The translations under genes were made by a program, and so were the position numbers. DNA of 64,000 nt from Danio rerio (taxonomy: Eukaryota > Chordata > Actinopteri > Cypriniformes > Danionidae): NCBI RefSeq assembly GCF_049306965.1, contig NC_133179.1, positions 12,863,501-12,927,500 on the forward strand, in the 5' to 3' direction. Position 1 is the stretch's first letter. Every line of letters starts with the position of its first letter. Shown here piece by piece: positions 1 to 24,942 of this stretch. The notes beneath the pieces were generated by a model. The model saw only the letters and a list, made by a program, of their open reading frames with translations, was not told the DNA's origin and searched no databases.

Positions 1-80
1 TAGACAACATTAAAACATTTAGTGTCCAATTATCACACTCAAAAAAAAAAAAAAAAAGATTCACACATAAGTATTCTTAC

Positions 81-329
81 CGTGTCCGAATTGAACTGAC
101 CATAATCATGTTGAGGAACATCATTAAACCCTGATCCGAAACCTTCAAAATAATCTGATTCAAAACCTCCGCTGCTCTCGTATTCATCAAACCTATGGTA
201 AAGTGCATGCTTTTCTCCATTACCAGCACCCCAAACTTGACCATCTTTCCTCAACCTCATCCCTAGCAGGCTGGAAGATGCTTGAGCCAGAAAGAGAGCA
301 AGAATCCAGCTGTGTTTCATAATTGACAT
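81..329 (-). CDS. First coding exon of an unrecognised small secreted protein (gene continues off the left edge)
   Basis: I do not recognise this gene. The reading frame opens at 329 (MSIMKHSW...); a second ATG three codons on gives an equally good start. Residues 4 to about 20 look like a signal peptide (KHSWILALFLAQASSS), so a secreted or lumenal product is inferred. The mature part is acidic and rich in Gly, Ser, Tyr and Phe, with Ser-Gly pairs beside acidic residues and several Tyr next to Asp/Glu. Such stretches can carry glycosaminoglycan or sulfotyrosine, but that is inference. The exon ends at 81 in a good donor (G then GTAAGA); the frame that continues left is intron. A TATA-like sequence lies about 40-45 bp upstream of the ATG. 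The gene is divergent from mkrn1, about 1.9 kb away. A lineage-specific short peptide gene is the main alternative. Confidence 0.55.
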
Positions 330-365
330 CCTCTAAAACAAGAGCACCGAGACCGGCTCAAACAG

Positions 366-378
366 CCGCTTATAAAGC
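366..378 (-). promoter_or_regulatory. TATA-like core promoter of the minus-strand secreted-protein gene
   Basis: Read on the minus strand the sequence is CTTTATAAGCGG, a TATA-box match about 40-45 bp before the first ATG at 329. A start site near 340-345 would leave a 5' leader of only 10-20 nt. Assigned by position and consensus only. Confidence 0.4.
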
Positions 379-980
379 ATAACAACCACCTCACTTTTGT
401 GCTGTTTGACTTCTTCTTGGATGTATTTTCCGATGACTGCATCTGTGTTCTAAAAACAAAACGTATGCAGGATTATTAGTTACCATGCGCGAAGAATATT
501 ACAAATAACCTGCATACGGTTCTCCTTAGTGACGGTCATTAGACACAGTGTATATTGTCAATAAGGACGTCTATAAAAGTCGAATTCCAAACAAATGACT
601 GATATTTTTCTATGTGCTCTGAAAAAACGTTCTATTCAAGTAAAACGTGTAAAGCTATTTGGTTTGCTTTTTCTCTTTTCTTTGACTTCACAATGTTTGA
701 GGGGTGTAATATTTGGTAACCAAGCACTGGGTTTCGGTCTTTAAAGATTCGAAAAAGTTTAAACCACGAGTGGTGACAGGCAAGGTAGTTTGATTGACAT
801 GAAACAAAGACAAACAAGATGTCTAATTCTGCATGTATTTCAGAGCCATTGAGAAATCAGTCAGTAGTTACCTCAGCAATAGATGATAGCAGGGTGATTT
901 CACTTATTAGCTTAGATTAAACTTGTTTTTTTTTTTTGAGAATGTACAGTTGAAGTCAATATTATTATTGCTAATTTTAT

Positions 981-1110
981 ACACACTACCGGTCAAACGT
1001 TTAGGATTTTTAATATAACTAATTTTAATGAAGATTTTTCAGCATCATTAATCATTATTCCAGTCTTCAGAGTCACATGATCCTTCAGAAATAACTAATA
1101 TTAATTATTA
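981..1110 (+). repeat. Fragment of an ACACTACCGGTCAAA-type DNA transposon
   Basis: It begins with the terminal motif CACTACCGGTCAAACGTTT and continues with a segment around TCACATGATCCTTCAGAAAT. The same segment occurs at about 18955-18975 inside a longer copy (18165-19216), so this is a truncated copy of that family. Confidence 0.55.
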
Positions 1111-1127
1111 TTGTTATTATTATTATT

Positions 1128-1743
1128 GGGCAACACGGTGGCTCAGTGGTTAGTACTGGCTCGGCTGGGTCAGTTGGCATTTCTGTGTGGACTTTGCATG
1201 TTCTCCACCTGTTCATGTGGGTCTGCTCCAAAGTCCAAAGACACGCGCTATATGAATTGGGTAGGCTAAATTGTCCTTAGTGTATGTGTGTGAATGAGTG
1301 TATGGGTGTTTGCCAGTGATGGGTTGCAGATGGAAGGGCATCTGCTGCATAAAGCATATGTTGGATAAGTTGGCAGGTCATTACAATCTCTGATTAATAA
1401 AGGGACCAAGCCAAAAAGAAAATAAATGAATGAATGTAATTGTGCTGGTTAGAGCCTCGGCTAGGGTATTTCTATGTGGAGTTTGCATGTTCTTCCTGTG
1501 TTCATGTGGGTTTCCCCCCGGTTCCCCTGTTTCCCCCACAAGTCCAAAGACATGTGTGTGAATTGGGTAAGCTAAATTGTCCGTAGTGTATGTATGTGAA
1601 TAAGAGAGTATGGATGTTTCCCAGTGATGGGTTGAGGCTGGAAAGGCATCCGCAGCGTAAAAACGTGCTCGATGAGTTGGTGGTTCATTCCACTGTGGTG
1701 ACACCAGATTATTAAAGGGACTAAGCCGAAAAGAAAATGAATG
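1128..1743 (+). repeat. Two head-to-tail DANA/Mermaid-like SINE copies
   Basis: Two direct copies of about 300 bp, roughly 1128-1437 and 1438-1743. Each has the same ordered blocks: a TCGGCTGGGTCAGTTGG-like head, TTTGCATGTTCT, a block ending GTCCAAAGACA, GAATTGGGTAGGCTAAATTG, GATGGGTTG...GGCATC, and a GATTAATAAAGGGAC tail followed by AATGAATGAATG. The first copy starts with a tRNA-like head (GGTGGCTCAGTGGTTAG) but lacks the middle of it. This matches the zebrafish tRNA-derived SINE known as DANA or Mermaid; the family name is from memory. Confidence 0.65.
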
Positions 1744-2039
1744 AGCTCCTTGTTTGATCGTCTTTAAAAAGGAGTTTGCCACCTATGCAGAGGCTTTAAA
1801 AATAATGAAGGGTGAGAATGCAAAAAACAATTGTATGATTTGTTTTAAAAAATATGGTTTTATCTAACCCCTAACAAAGTTTCTGTTTAATGTCTGGATG
1901 ATTTGTTAATTATTGAATATTTTATACATTGTGTTTTTTATGGCTCTATAATTGATTCAATATCTGACATTTTTCAGTCGGTTTGTGAAAGTTTACAACG
2001 GAATGGAGTTAGATGAAATTGTTTTTCTCTTGGGTCTTG

Positions 2040-2201
2040 GTTTATCTTCGGTTTCCCGAAAACACCCGACCCCTCTGCGGCTTTTTTTGTTCACCGAAAA
2101 CATTCGATCACGTAATGCGGCTTCGGTTTTCCGAAAATGGCCGAGCGCAGAACGGCCGCTTTCCGGAAGATCCGGGTGCTAAGGCTTCAACATAAACAGC
2201 A
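2040..2201 (+). promoter_or_regulatory. mkrn1: mkrn1 promoter / CpG-rich 5' region
   Basis: GC and CpG content rise sharply from about 2040 to 2400 against AT-rich flanks, as expected for a housekeeping TATA-less promoter. TTTCCGGAAG at about 2160-2169 contains two overlapping inverted ETS-type GGAA cores, immediately followed by a further TCCGG. The start codon is at 2202, about 35 bp downstream of this site. Confidence 0.5.
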
Positions 2202-16779
<14,578 letters not shown>

Positions 16780-17825
16780 CAGGCCTCGCTCCGTCCTTCG
16801 CTCATTTTCTCCTAAACTAACCCTCATCCCTATTTACTCGATTTCAATCCCTGTTAGAAACTAGACAGGACTGTCTCGTGTGACTGATGGGCAGTAGCGT
16901 CTTCCCCCTGTGTTGTGGCAGTGCCTTTCAGCAGGCCATTAAAAAAACAAAACAAATTCATTTCAATGAATCTAAAACACACGTCAAACGACATTAAAAA
17001 ATAGCTCTCAGGCTAAAAAAAAAGAAAACAAGCAAACCTTTTCTAGTAAGCCTTCTCCATTCTGTGAGTCTGTCCATGTCTGGTTAACGTACTAGAAAAA
17101 GTTTAAAGAGGAAAAAACAAATAATTGAAAAACAAGAAAGGACACTAAGTTATATATAAATATATAATTGGAAAGATCTAGCTTGCCGGGTTTATCTCGG
17201 GAGTGGGTTTAACATGTTTATCATTGACTGTGAGGACACAGCAACTGTGTCTGACTTCACTAACTGGTGGCTGTTGATGCTTCTGATATTTTTAAAAAAT
17301 ATCCTTCATCATGCACTGATTCTGACTGGGTGGGAGGTGGTGGTTATGGTGGTGGTCTCGGAGCTTCCTCGATTTCACAAATGCACTCATTCCCAAGGGC
17401 GACTCATAGCATTTATTCCTAATTGTAAATGTCCATTTGTTCTTCCCTCTATTCTCTTCCACCGAGTTGTTTTTTTGTACTCGTTGAGCTGTACCTGATT
17501 AGCTGTGGTATCCTGTGGGACGTCCCTACGAACTGAGTGCGCCCATTCTTTGTGAATCTGGACTTCCAAATAGCCGACTTAATTGCATTCAAATACGAAG
17601 CTGAATGTTCATCAGTTTAACTGTCTAATAATTGTAAATCTGTTTCGCTTCAGTGAGTATTGCATATTAAGCTCAGCTGGCAGTAGTCGAACCACAAACA
17701 CCCAATTGTTATTCGGTTCTTGTCGAACTTGGTTGATATGCATATGTTTATACAGAAATGTGCTCGTTTTCTATGGTTCAGAACCATCCAATGTAACTTG
17801 AAATTAAAGTTTATTATCAAAGTAT
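16780..17825 (+). other. mkrn1: mkrn1 3' untranslated region, probable poly(A) signal ATTAAA at 17803-17808
   Basis: The sequence after the stop is repeat-poor and mixed in composition, as expected for a 3' UTR of about 1 kb. ATTAAA at 17803-17808 is followed by a T-rich and GT-containing stretch (about 17825-17865) that fits a cleavage element. The end is inferred from these signals alone. Confidence 0.5.
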
Positions 17826-18164
17826 TGCATCCTTTTTCTTGATTTTCTTCTTTCTTGTTTGACAGACTGTTCACAGCCTCCGAGGTTTAACGTTTCAATG
17901 TATTACAATGCTCTGAAAAAGGGAAAAACGCAAGAAATGATGCTCATTATTTCTATTCTTGGTTCCTGCTGTCCTACATCAGGCTTCTGTGAGGGATCGT
18001 GCTTGAATGCACATCGTATTTCAAACAAATGTGATTTTAAAAACTGCTTTGGAGATGCTTTATGCATTGTTTCTACTTCTGCAATTAATCTTTGAAGCTG
18101 CTTTATAGAAAACAGATCATGTATACGTCAAAAGTATAATTTTATCTTTGTTATTATTGAATAT

Positions 18165-19216
18165 ACACTTCCGCTCAAAAGTTTGGGGGGCAGTAGGTAG
18201 CAGTATTTTTAATTGGTTTAAAATAAGCTTCTCCTGTTCACCAAAGCTGCATTTATTTCATTAAAAATACAGTACAGATTGTGTAAACTGCACTATAAAA
18301 TAACTGTTCAAAAGTAGTTTCAAGAGTTAGCTGATGATTGATTGTAAAGCGTGTTTGGCATGCTGTCCCGGGAGAGAGCCCTGAGCTCTCTCCCGTTTGC
18401 AAGGCGAGAGGGGAGTTTGAGCTCGGGTAGATCTCGAGAAGTCCCCTGCAGTACTAGCTAATAAACCGATAGGAATTGCTCTTAAGAGATAACTACTTAC
18501 TGGGAGCATATCTATAATGCTGATTTGGATTTAGTCAATTGACTTAAGTTGTATGTTTTGGGACGGTGGGAAAACCCATGTGAGCACGGAGAGAACATGT
18601 AAACTCCACACAGAAACGTCGGCTGGCTTGGTAAGGGTACATTCTTGCTGTCAGGCAACAGTGCTAACCACTGGGCCATTGTGCCATCCATCTAAATAAG
18701 GGGGCGTTAGGGTGGAAGGGGGGATCCTTCAAAACGAAGATGGCTGTGATATGGAACTTAGGGTATTTATAGTGCATTAGGAATCGTCTGATTGGTGAAT
18801 CATGAATCGGCTAATGCATGACCAGCTGTGTTCATTCATAAGCGCATGATCCTCTAGAAATTTGTTTAGAAATAAACCCCACTTATCATTTAATTTAACA
18901 ATTTATTCCAGTGATTTTAAGATGAATTTTCAGCTTCATTACACCAGTCTTTAGAGTCACATGATCCTTCAGAAATCACTCTAATATTAATTATTATTGT
19001 TAATATTGTTATTAGTAATAGTAATAAAAGCAGTAGTGACTGGAGTAATAATTTCATTTGAAACTACATACAGTAAGTAATAAATAAAAATATAATCATT
19101 TATTTTTTTACATTTAATAAAAGCTGCCTTGATAAACAGATTCATTTTATTTAAATTATTAAACAAAATTAATAATTTAAAACAAAATTGACCCCAAACT
19201 TTTGACCGGCAGTGTA
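18165..19216 (+). mobile_element. ACACTACCGGTCAAA-type DNA transposon, split by later insertions
   Basis: The left end ACACTTCCGCTCAAAAGTTTGG at 18165 and the right end CCAAACTTTTGACCGGCAGTGT ending at 19214 are terminal inverted repeats. The body resumes near 18880 with the TCACATGATCCTTCAGAAAT segment, so the intervening material (about 18330-18870) is foreign: a GTCCCGGGAGAGAGCCCTGAGCT-type repeat and a minus-strand DANA-like piece. Non-coding. Confidence 0.6.
18545..18690 (-). repeat. DANA-like SINE fragment, minus strand, nested in the 18165-19216 element
   Basis: Read on the minus strand it has TGGCCCAGTGGTTAGCACTG, a gap, GCCGACGTTTCTGTGTGGAG, TTTACATGTTCTCTCC and CACATGGGTTTTCCCACC: the SINE head followed by the first internal block. 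Confidence 0.6.
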
Positions 19217-19989
19217 TATTACAATAAAGTGCACAGATATTGCTTTCCAGGTCATTCTGAAAATTTTGTTTTTCATAATTTAGCTTTAAACTATATATAT
19301 ATTCAAGATTAAAAAGATATTTAGTTTCATCACTGCTTCGAGCGCTTACCTAAACATTACTTATTTACTTCATATGTTGTTTTTTTATACTTTTAGTTTA
19401 TTATTATTAATAATAGAACTACATAAAGTACTTTGTCATTTAAAATAAAATATGTAATCTATAGTGAAGTAACGTAGTTTGATTTTTAAATTCATTAAAG
19501 TTTAGTGGGTATGTGTCAAACATCAGATCTTCTGTTATATAAGTGACAAAATATCATTTTTTGGGAAGGCTGCACTGTCATCCTCATAGATTATTTTATT
19601 TTGTCTTCAAGCGATTGTTGTTGTAATTACGGCTGATTTATTGTTACACAGACTGAATGACACACTGTAAAAATGCAGGGTTCCACACAATTCATTCATG
19701 TTTTCCCAACACAAATCGATTAAGTTAATTTAACACTTTTAACAAAATTGGACTGAACATAAAACAATTAGGTTGTCCCAATGAAATCTCAAGATTTGTT
19801 TGGGCTCATTTTAATTACGTAGGTTGAACAAGTATATGCATTTGTTTGAGTGCATCTTGTATGTTATCAAAAAACATTATAAATAATAACAGATTTTGAT
19901 GCACAGGAGTCAAACTATATTAAAAGCTGTATTACACATTTATTAACTGCATGCATAAAAATCATAATTAAATTTACAATTTACAAAAA

Positions 19990-20347
19990 AAAGGATAGTT
20001 CATTTGGCATATAGATCATTTACTCACCTTTTACTCGTTTTGAACCTTTGAGTTTCTACATTCTGGTAAACCCAAAAGAGGATATTTTGGAAGAGGTGCT
20101 GGAAATATGTTACCAATTAACTAACATGGATGTCAATGGTTACAGGTTTTCAGCTTAAAATGACTTCAAAATGTCTTCTCTGGTGTTTCACAGGCGATAG
20201 AAACTCTAGAAGATTTGGAACCAAACCGAAAGTGAATAAACAGTAAATTCAATTCATGTTTATTTATAATGCACTTTTACAATTGTGTCAAAGCAGCTTT
20301 ATAACACAGAAGTTAAATGTTAATTTTTAGATGAACTATCCCCTTTA
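19990..20347. mobile_element. MITE with a nested SINE-tail fragment
   Basis: The ends AAAGGATAGTTCATTTGG and TTTTTAGATGAACTATCCCC are inverted repeats of the GGGTGAACTATCCCTTTAA family. Inside, about 20245-20315 is the reverse complement of a SINE/L2-type tail (ATAAATAAACATGAATTGAA with GCTGCTTTGACACAATTG), the same tail as at 34290-34530 and 43629-43897. Confidence 0.5.
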
Positions 20348-20581
20348 TATTAAACAAAGACATTCGTTTTTTATCACGAAAATAAAGCAAACGCGACTAT
20401 TTTAAGCGATGATAACAAAACATTTGAAAGAGATATAATGTATAATTTCTTTCAACATGAATCGTCCCTCGCTCGCATTCCATTCCCAAGCAGAATTCCA
20501 TTACGGGATTTCCTCCTCTGCCCCCCCTGAGCGGCTTTCATTACACTCTCGCAGAGCCAAAACAAGTCGGGAGGAGAAGGC

Positions 20582-21769
20582 ATGAATACAATGACTGCAG
20601 AAATCATAAAAGACATCTCCCAGCCCGACTCACCTGTCTCATCAGCACCAGAAAACGGACAGCTGCTCTTCATCCGAAGCGTCGCGTCCAGGAGAGACAC
20701 GCAGACCACCAGCGGCAGTGCCAACCTCGAGGAGGGCAGCTCCCAGCCCCTGGTCTCCTCCTCAGCCACAGCTCAGCCCCAATCCTACACCATGACATCT
20801 GGAGAATTCATGCAATCCACCCCGACGTTCGCGCAGAGGTCCAGGAAGAACCTGTTTTATAAGATCCTGTGCTTCCTCGTGCTCGTCCTCCAGGGCGGCA
20901 TGCTGGATTTCTACCTCATCGTCTTCACGGATCTCTACTGGTGCTCGTGGATCGCCACGGATTTAGTGGTCATTTCTGGATGGGCGATCTTTTTCATGAA
21001 GAACGCAAGGTCTAAGCGGGAACGAGCGTGCGGTTTCCACCAGAAGAGCTCCATTTTTGGATGCAACCTCGGCGAGTTTACCTTCGCCTACCTTGCATGG
21101 CTGATCTACGTGATCGCGTCCACCCCAAAAGTGGTGCTCGTGTTGGAAACGTCCATTCTGGATCTTATCGCCCTGAAGGTGCCCTTTGGCGTCACCGGGT
21201 TTAAAATCACCATGTTGCTGTGCGCGCCTTTGCTTTACTGCCTCATCAACTCCATCATTGAGGATCCCAACGGTGCCACCCGTTTCCACTCCCAAGGCTG
21301 CTTCGTGAGCACCTGCCTGGACATCCTGGACAGCTTTATATTGGTGGAGGTGCTTCTGAAGAACGAGATACCCAATGTTTACCTTAGATACACGGTCATA
21401 TCCGTGTATTTCATCGCACTGGGCGTACCGGTGGTTTGGCTTTATGAGTTGACGGCCTCGGAGATGAACTGTCGCTGGGTTTGGGCGAGGTTCTTCACCG
21501 GCGTGCTGCTCAACGCGCCGCTGTTGGTGGTCCGGTGTTTCCTCGTTTTCGTGTACAAAACCCCAGTTTCGGTGTTTATGTTCAAGAACATCTTCTTTTT
21601 GGGGTGCAAGTGCCTGGAGCTGGTCGAACAGTGCGCGTCTTTGAGAGGTGTCCGGAGGTTTGCACGTGGACGCGCGGGAAACGCAGCCCAGTTTTCCCAT
21701 TGCGTTTCCGAAAACGACATGTGCCCTCATGGATACGTGAACACACTGGCTGTCAATACCCAGTCATAG
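20582..21769 (+). CDS. tmem121b: Transmembrane protein 121B (CECR6), intronless, 395 aa
   Basis: A single uninterrupted 395-codon frame with GC-rich third positions, unlike its AT-rich surroundings. The N-terminal 85 residues are polar, Ser/Gln/Thr-rich and probably cytosolic. From about residue 91 there are repeated hydrophobic segments (about 91-115, 122-139, 166-200, 208-223, 264-290, 303-325, 329-341), so it is a multi-pass membrane protein. Blocks such as TDLYWCSWIATDLVV, FAYLAWLIY, TPKVVLVL and the C-terminal HCVSEN...HGYVNTLAV match human TMEM121B as I recall it. That gene is also intronless and lies next to IL17RA, as here. Its molecular function is poorly known. The first ATG (20582) is used; a second ATG follows three codons later. 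Large antisense frames over it are codon-bias shadows. Confidence 0.93.
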   Translation: MNTMTAEIIKDISQPDSPVSSAPENGQLLFIRSVASRRDTQTTSGSANLEEGSSQPLVSSSATAQPQSYTMTSGEFMQSTPTFAQRSRKNLFYKILCFLVLVLQGGMLDFYLIVFTDLYWCSWIATDLVVISGWAIFFMKNARSKRERACGFHQKSSIFGCNLGEFTFAYLAWLIYVIASTPKVVLVLETSILDLIALKVPFGVTGFKITMLLCAPLLYCLINSIIEDPNGATRFHSQGCFVSTCLDILDSFILVEVLLKNEIPNVYLRYTVISVYFIALGVPVVWLYELTASEMNCRWVWARFFTGVLLNAPLLVVRCFLVFVYKTPVSVFMFKNIFFLGCKCLELVEQCASLRGVRRFARGRAGNAAQFSHCVSENDMCPHGYVNTLAVNTQS

Positions 21770-21822
21770 GCGCTCATTAGGGTCTGGTGTTCTGTCCGGA
21801 GGCCACGTATATACTTACACAG

Positions 21823-21862
<40 letters not shown>

Positions 21863-22150
21863 ATCAGCCCTTTTAAGGGGAGGTACTACAGGTGCTAATT
21901 TTGCTTTTTAATTCACTGCAAACCAGTGAACAGGTAAATAAAAAGTATTGTTAGTATACTTGCGAACTATACATGCGAGTCTATTAAAAAGGTAATTGTT
22001 GATATCAGCAATTTTAATTCTTGATATTAAAAAGATAATTATTTATATCAACAATAAAAAAATTTGATATCAAGAATTAAATTGTTGATATCAAGAATAC
22101 ATATCCTGATAAAGAATAAAAGTCAAAACGACTTGCCAAAGTGAGTCAAT
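21770..22150 (+). other. tmem121b: tmem121b 3' UTR candidate with AATAAA signals and a hairpin
   Basis: After the stop there is a (GT)n tract at 21825-21861 and AATAAA signals at 21937-21942 and 22115-22120. Between the signals lies a palindrome (about 21997-22098). Which signal is used cannot be told from sequence. Confidence 0.4.
21997..22098. repeat. Long palindrome (TTGATATCA arms)
   Basis: The arm at about 22000-22030 (TTGATATCAGCAATTTTAAT then TCTTGATATTA) is repeated inverted at about 22060-22092 (TTGATATCAAGAATTAAATT then GTTGATATCAA), around an AT-rich loop of about 30 bp. If transcribed as tmem121b 3' UTR it would form a strong hairpin. Confidence 0.6.
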
Positions 22151-22974
22151 TAAAGTTATATTATACTCTGGTATATAGTGTCTATTAATAAACCTAGTTA
22201 GTAATATATACTTATAATACTTATGATTCCCTCACCAACCCGTTTTTAAGTTTTCTATGCAAATTAGCCATAATCTTATTAAGCTTTCACAGGTGTGCAC
22301 ATGCTAACTGACAACATGTGCACAAGCTTTAGATACATATTTCTATATTACACTTTATATTTCGTTTAAAACATTATTGAATTGTTGCAAAAACTAGTGA
22401 CAATAATCTCAAAACCTTTTAGATGTTTGATGAATATGCAAATCAGTCATCATCTTATTAATTTCCACAGCTGTGTACATTATTTGAACTGACTGAAAAG
22501 TTTTTTCAGCTGTTGTAGTAGTTCATTTGCAGCCTAAAAATGCAGACTTTTCAAACAATAGTTATGTTTTTTAAAACAATACAGTTATAATGCACATGTA
22601 AACAACATAAATTAGATTCTGTGAATATGATGATGTCATGTGCATGTTTATTACATATGTGCAAGTAGGCTACTTTATAACTAAAACAACAATAGCGGAG
22701 TACACAACCATGTGTGTTGATGCTGTTTTTACCACCGCCATGTTGATTATAGATATTTTTAAAACAGTTTTTACAAATCCATGAGAACAGGGGTTGTTTT
22801 GACTACACTGTCGTCAATAAACAAATCAGTTTTTAGTGTAACTCGTTGTCTAAATGGAACCTAAATTGACATGAAAACAAAAGGATGTTTCCACAACAGT
22901 TTCAATTTGTACAAATCAGGAAAACTTTTATTAGCTACTCAAGCAAAATGACTTGTGTAAATTATTCCATCCCA

Positions 22975-23697
22975 GTCTCATTCTAATTACGTAGCCCTTT
23001 ATACATTTTTGGAAAGAGCAAAATACGTCCTCGGAGCTATGTTTATTTGCAGGTTTTGTTTTCACGAATCAACCAGAGGCTGCTGTGTGTGCTTTTTCAG
23101 ATGTCAAATTTCTCTGACGAGTGCCATTCGCACCTGCTGTCCAGACGTAAATCCACCAGAGGCTGCTGTCCACTGACTGACTGACTGACTGATCAACCGA
23201 CAAATCCCCCCCCAACCTCCCCCTTTTCTAAACCCAACCAATAGTGTTTTAAAAAGCACCGACTGACCAGCATCCACCCCTTCCCTAAACCCAACCAACA
23301 GTGTTTTAAAAAGCAATCCAGAGAAAGAAAAGCCCCCTGATGTTTACCACGTTTTCAGATTTTACCAAGTTTCTCACCATGTATATTACTTGTTTATTTA
23401 TTTTTTTATCTTTTGTCTTACCTGCTTTCTAGAACCGTTCTTCATCAGACTCGAACCCCATTGTCATGATCAACTCGACTCTGCGTCTCAAATCCGCCGA
23501 CATACATGTCGAGCTACTGGACAAACGTAACAGTGGAAAAGCCGTACATACGTAAGTGGTCAGCTGATAAGCGAGAAGATGAACGGTGTCATACCGCCCT
23601 CTAGCGTTCATTTTAAAGATGAAATGTAGCTCTTGCTACATAATTCGTGAACTCCAGTAATGTATATAGGGCTACGTTTTCAGAATGAGCCTATGTT
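22975..23697. mobile_element. Non-autonomous DNA transposon with TACGTAGCCCTTTATACAT ends
   Basis: The left end CTCATTCTAATTACGTAGCC (then CTTTATACAT) is matched inverted by the right end ATGTATATAGGGCTACGTTT (then TCAGAATGAG). The interior is about 700 bp and contains two short direct copies around CTAAACCCAACCAAYAGTGT and a Tyr-free, non-coding body. Located between tmem121b and il17ra1a. Confidence 0.6.
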
Positions 23698-23787
23698 GAG
23701 TTATTCTCGTCAAGTTGGTTATTTAAAACCATAAAATTTAGTTTATTAAAATATTAGTTAAATAAAAATTTGTTTGAATTAGAAACT

Positions 23788-23789
<2 letters not shown>

Positions 23790-23861
<72 letters not shown>
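23790..23861. repeat. (TA)n microsatellite
   Basis: About 72 bp of perfect TA repeats immediately downstream of the DNA transposon at 22975-23697. Confidence 0.95.
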
Positions 23862-23863
<2 letters not shown>

Positions 23864-24942
23864 CTATAGTACCTCTCCTTATCTTCCACTCCCAAACGGT
23901 GCTACAACCAAACCACTCAACGTGCCAATGAAAAACATTCCCACCTGTGACCTCTACAGTATATACTTAATGTATCGGGACGTGACTGTAAACCAGTGCT
24001 TACATGATGACACAAGGACCTTTGATTTGCACTTGTTTTTGTGAGGCACTTTAATTACGTGAGGACTATTCATCTGGAGGAAATGTTCATAAGTGCAATG
24101 TTGTACGATTTATTTTCTATGTAAAAACGTTACGTAGACAGATGTTTATAGTGTTCTCAGCCACCTTGTCAACCGATGCACTTCTCCAAAAGTGTAAATA
24201 CGCCTTGTGACTTGTTAGGCTTGGTGTGCACTTCAAATTGTGAATGTGATGTAGTCCTTCCCTATTTGAAATACCTTATGGCTACTGCCGAACAATGTAT
24301 GATATATGGATTCCTGATGTTCCTTCAATGTTAATAGGCTACTTTAAGCATAGAATCGACGAGGACAACCAATGTAATCTCACACAACGTTTGTATATAG
24401 TGGCTAGTTTGTATTGATTTGTGTGATTTCATTCTTATGTTTTTTGCTCATTTGGGCTAGCCAAAACTTACTTTTAAAACTTTTACGTTTTTTATAAGAA
24501 AGAAATTGTATGAATTTATGCAAATTAGCCACTTTTCGAACAATATGTCAGATAGTTACGTCTCCTCCTAAGATCTAACTGTTATCCATCTTAAATGACC
24601 AAACTCCATCGCTGGTCCAACCAGCCATCAGTTTGTACAAGGCTACCTCTCTTTACAGAACCTCATGTTCCAAATGCTATAACGTTCATGTCAGTAAATG
24701 AGGTATGATTATTAATATTAATACCATTTTTGACTTAAATGTGATAGCATCGACAGACAAATTGCTGAGATGATCCATCTATACATGCAGTGCATCTGTG
24801 TCTAAAATAATGATAATTCAGAATGCCCTGTCTTGTTAGTTACAATGAGAATTACAGTCATTTTAACAAATATGTAAACACTTAAAGGGATAGTTCACTC
24901 AGAAATGAAAACTCTTCGATATTGAAAGAAGATATTGATTAA

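Larger units (their letters stand above)
330..2040. other. Intergenic region between the divergent gene pair, mostly transposon debris
   Basis: No coding exon was recognised. Repeat pieces seen: a short end-fragment of a common DNA transposon (about 945-973, ACAGTTGAAGTCA type), a fragment beginning ACACTACCGGTCAAA (about 981-1110), and two adjacent DANA-like SINE copies (about 1128-1743). Short reading frames here are SINE or repeat translations. Confidence 0.6.

Noticed and set aside
1381-1782. 133-aa minus-strand frame
   Set aside because: It is a reverse reading of two DANA-like SINE copies.
17214-18095. Several 60-95 aa frames downstream of mkrn1
   Set aside because: They lie in the 3' UTR and adjacent spacer, with no splice context, codon bias or recognisable motif.
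20963-21730. Long antisense reading frame (255 aa) over tmem121b
   Set aside because: It mirrors the GC-biased third positions of the sense gene, has no recognisable domains and a low-complexity composition. The sense frame matches TMEM121B throughout.
23160-23330. CTAAACCCAACC runs as interstitial telomere repeats
   Set aside because: The telomeric unit CCCTAA is not tandemly repeated; the motif belongs to two direct copies inside a DNA transposon.
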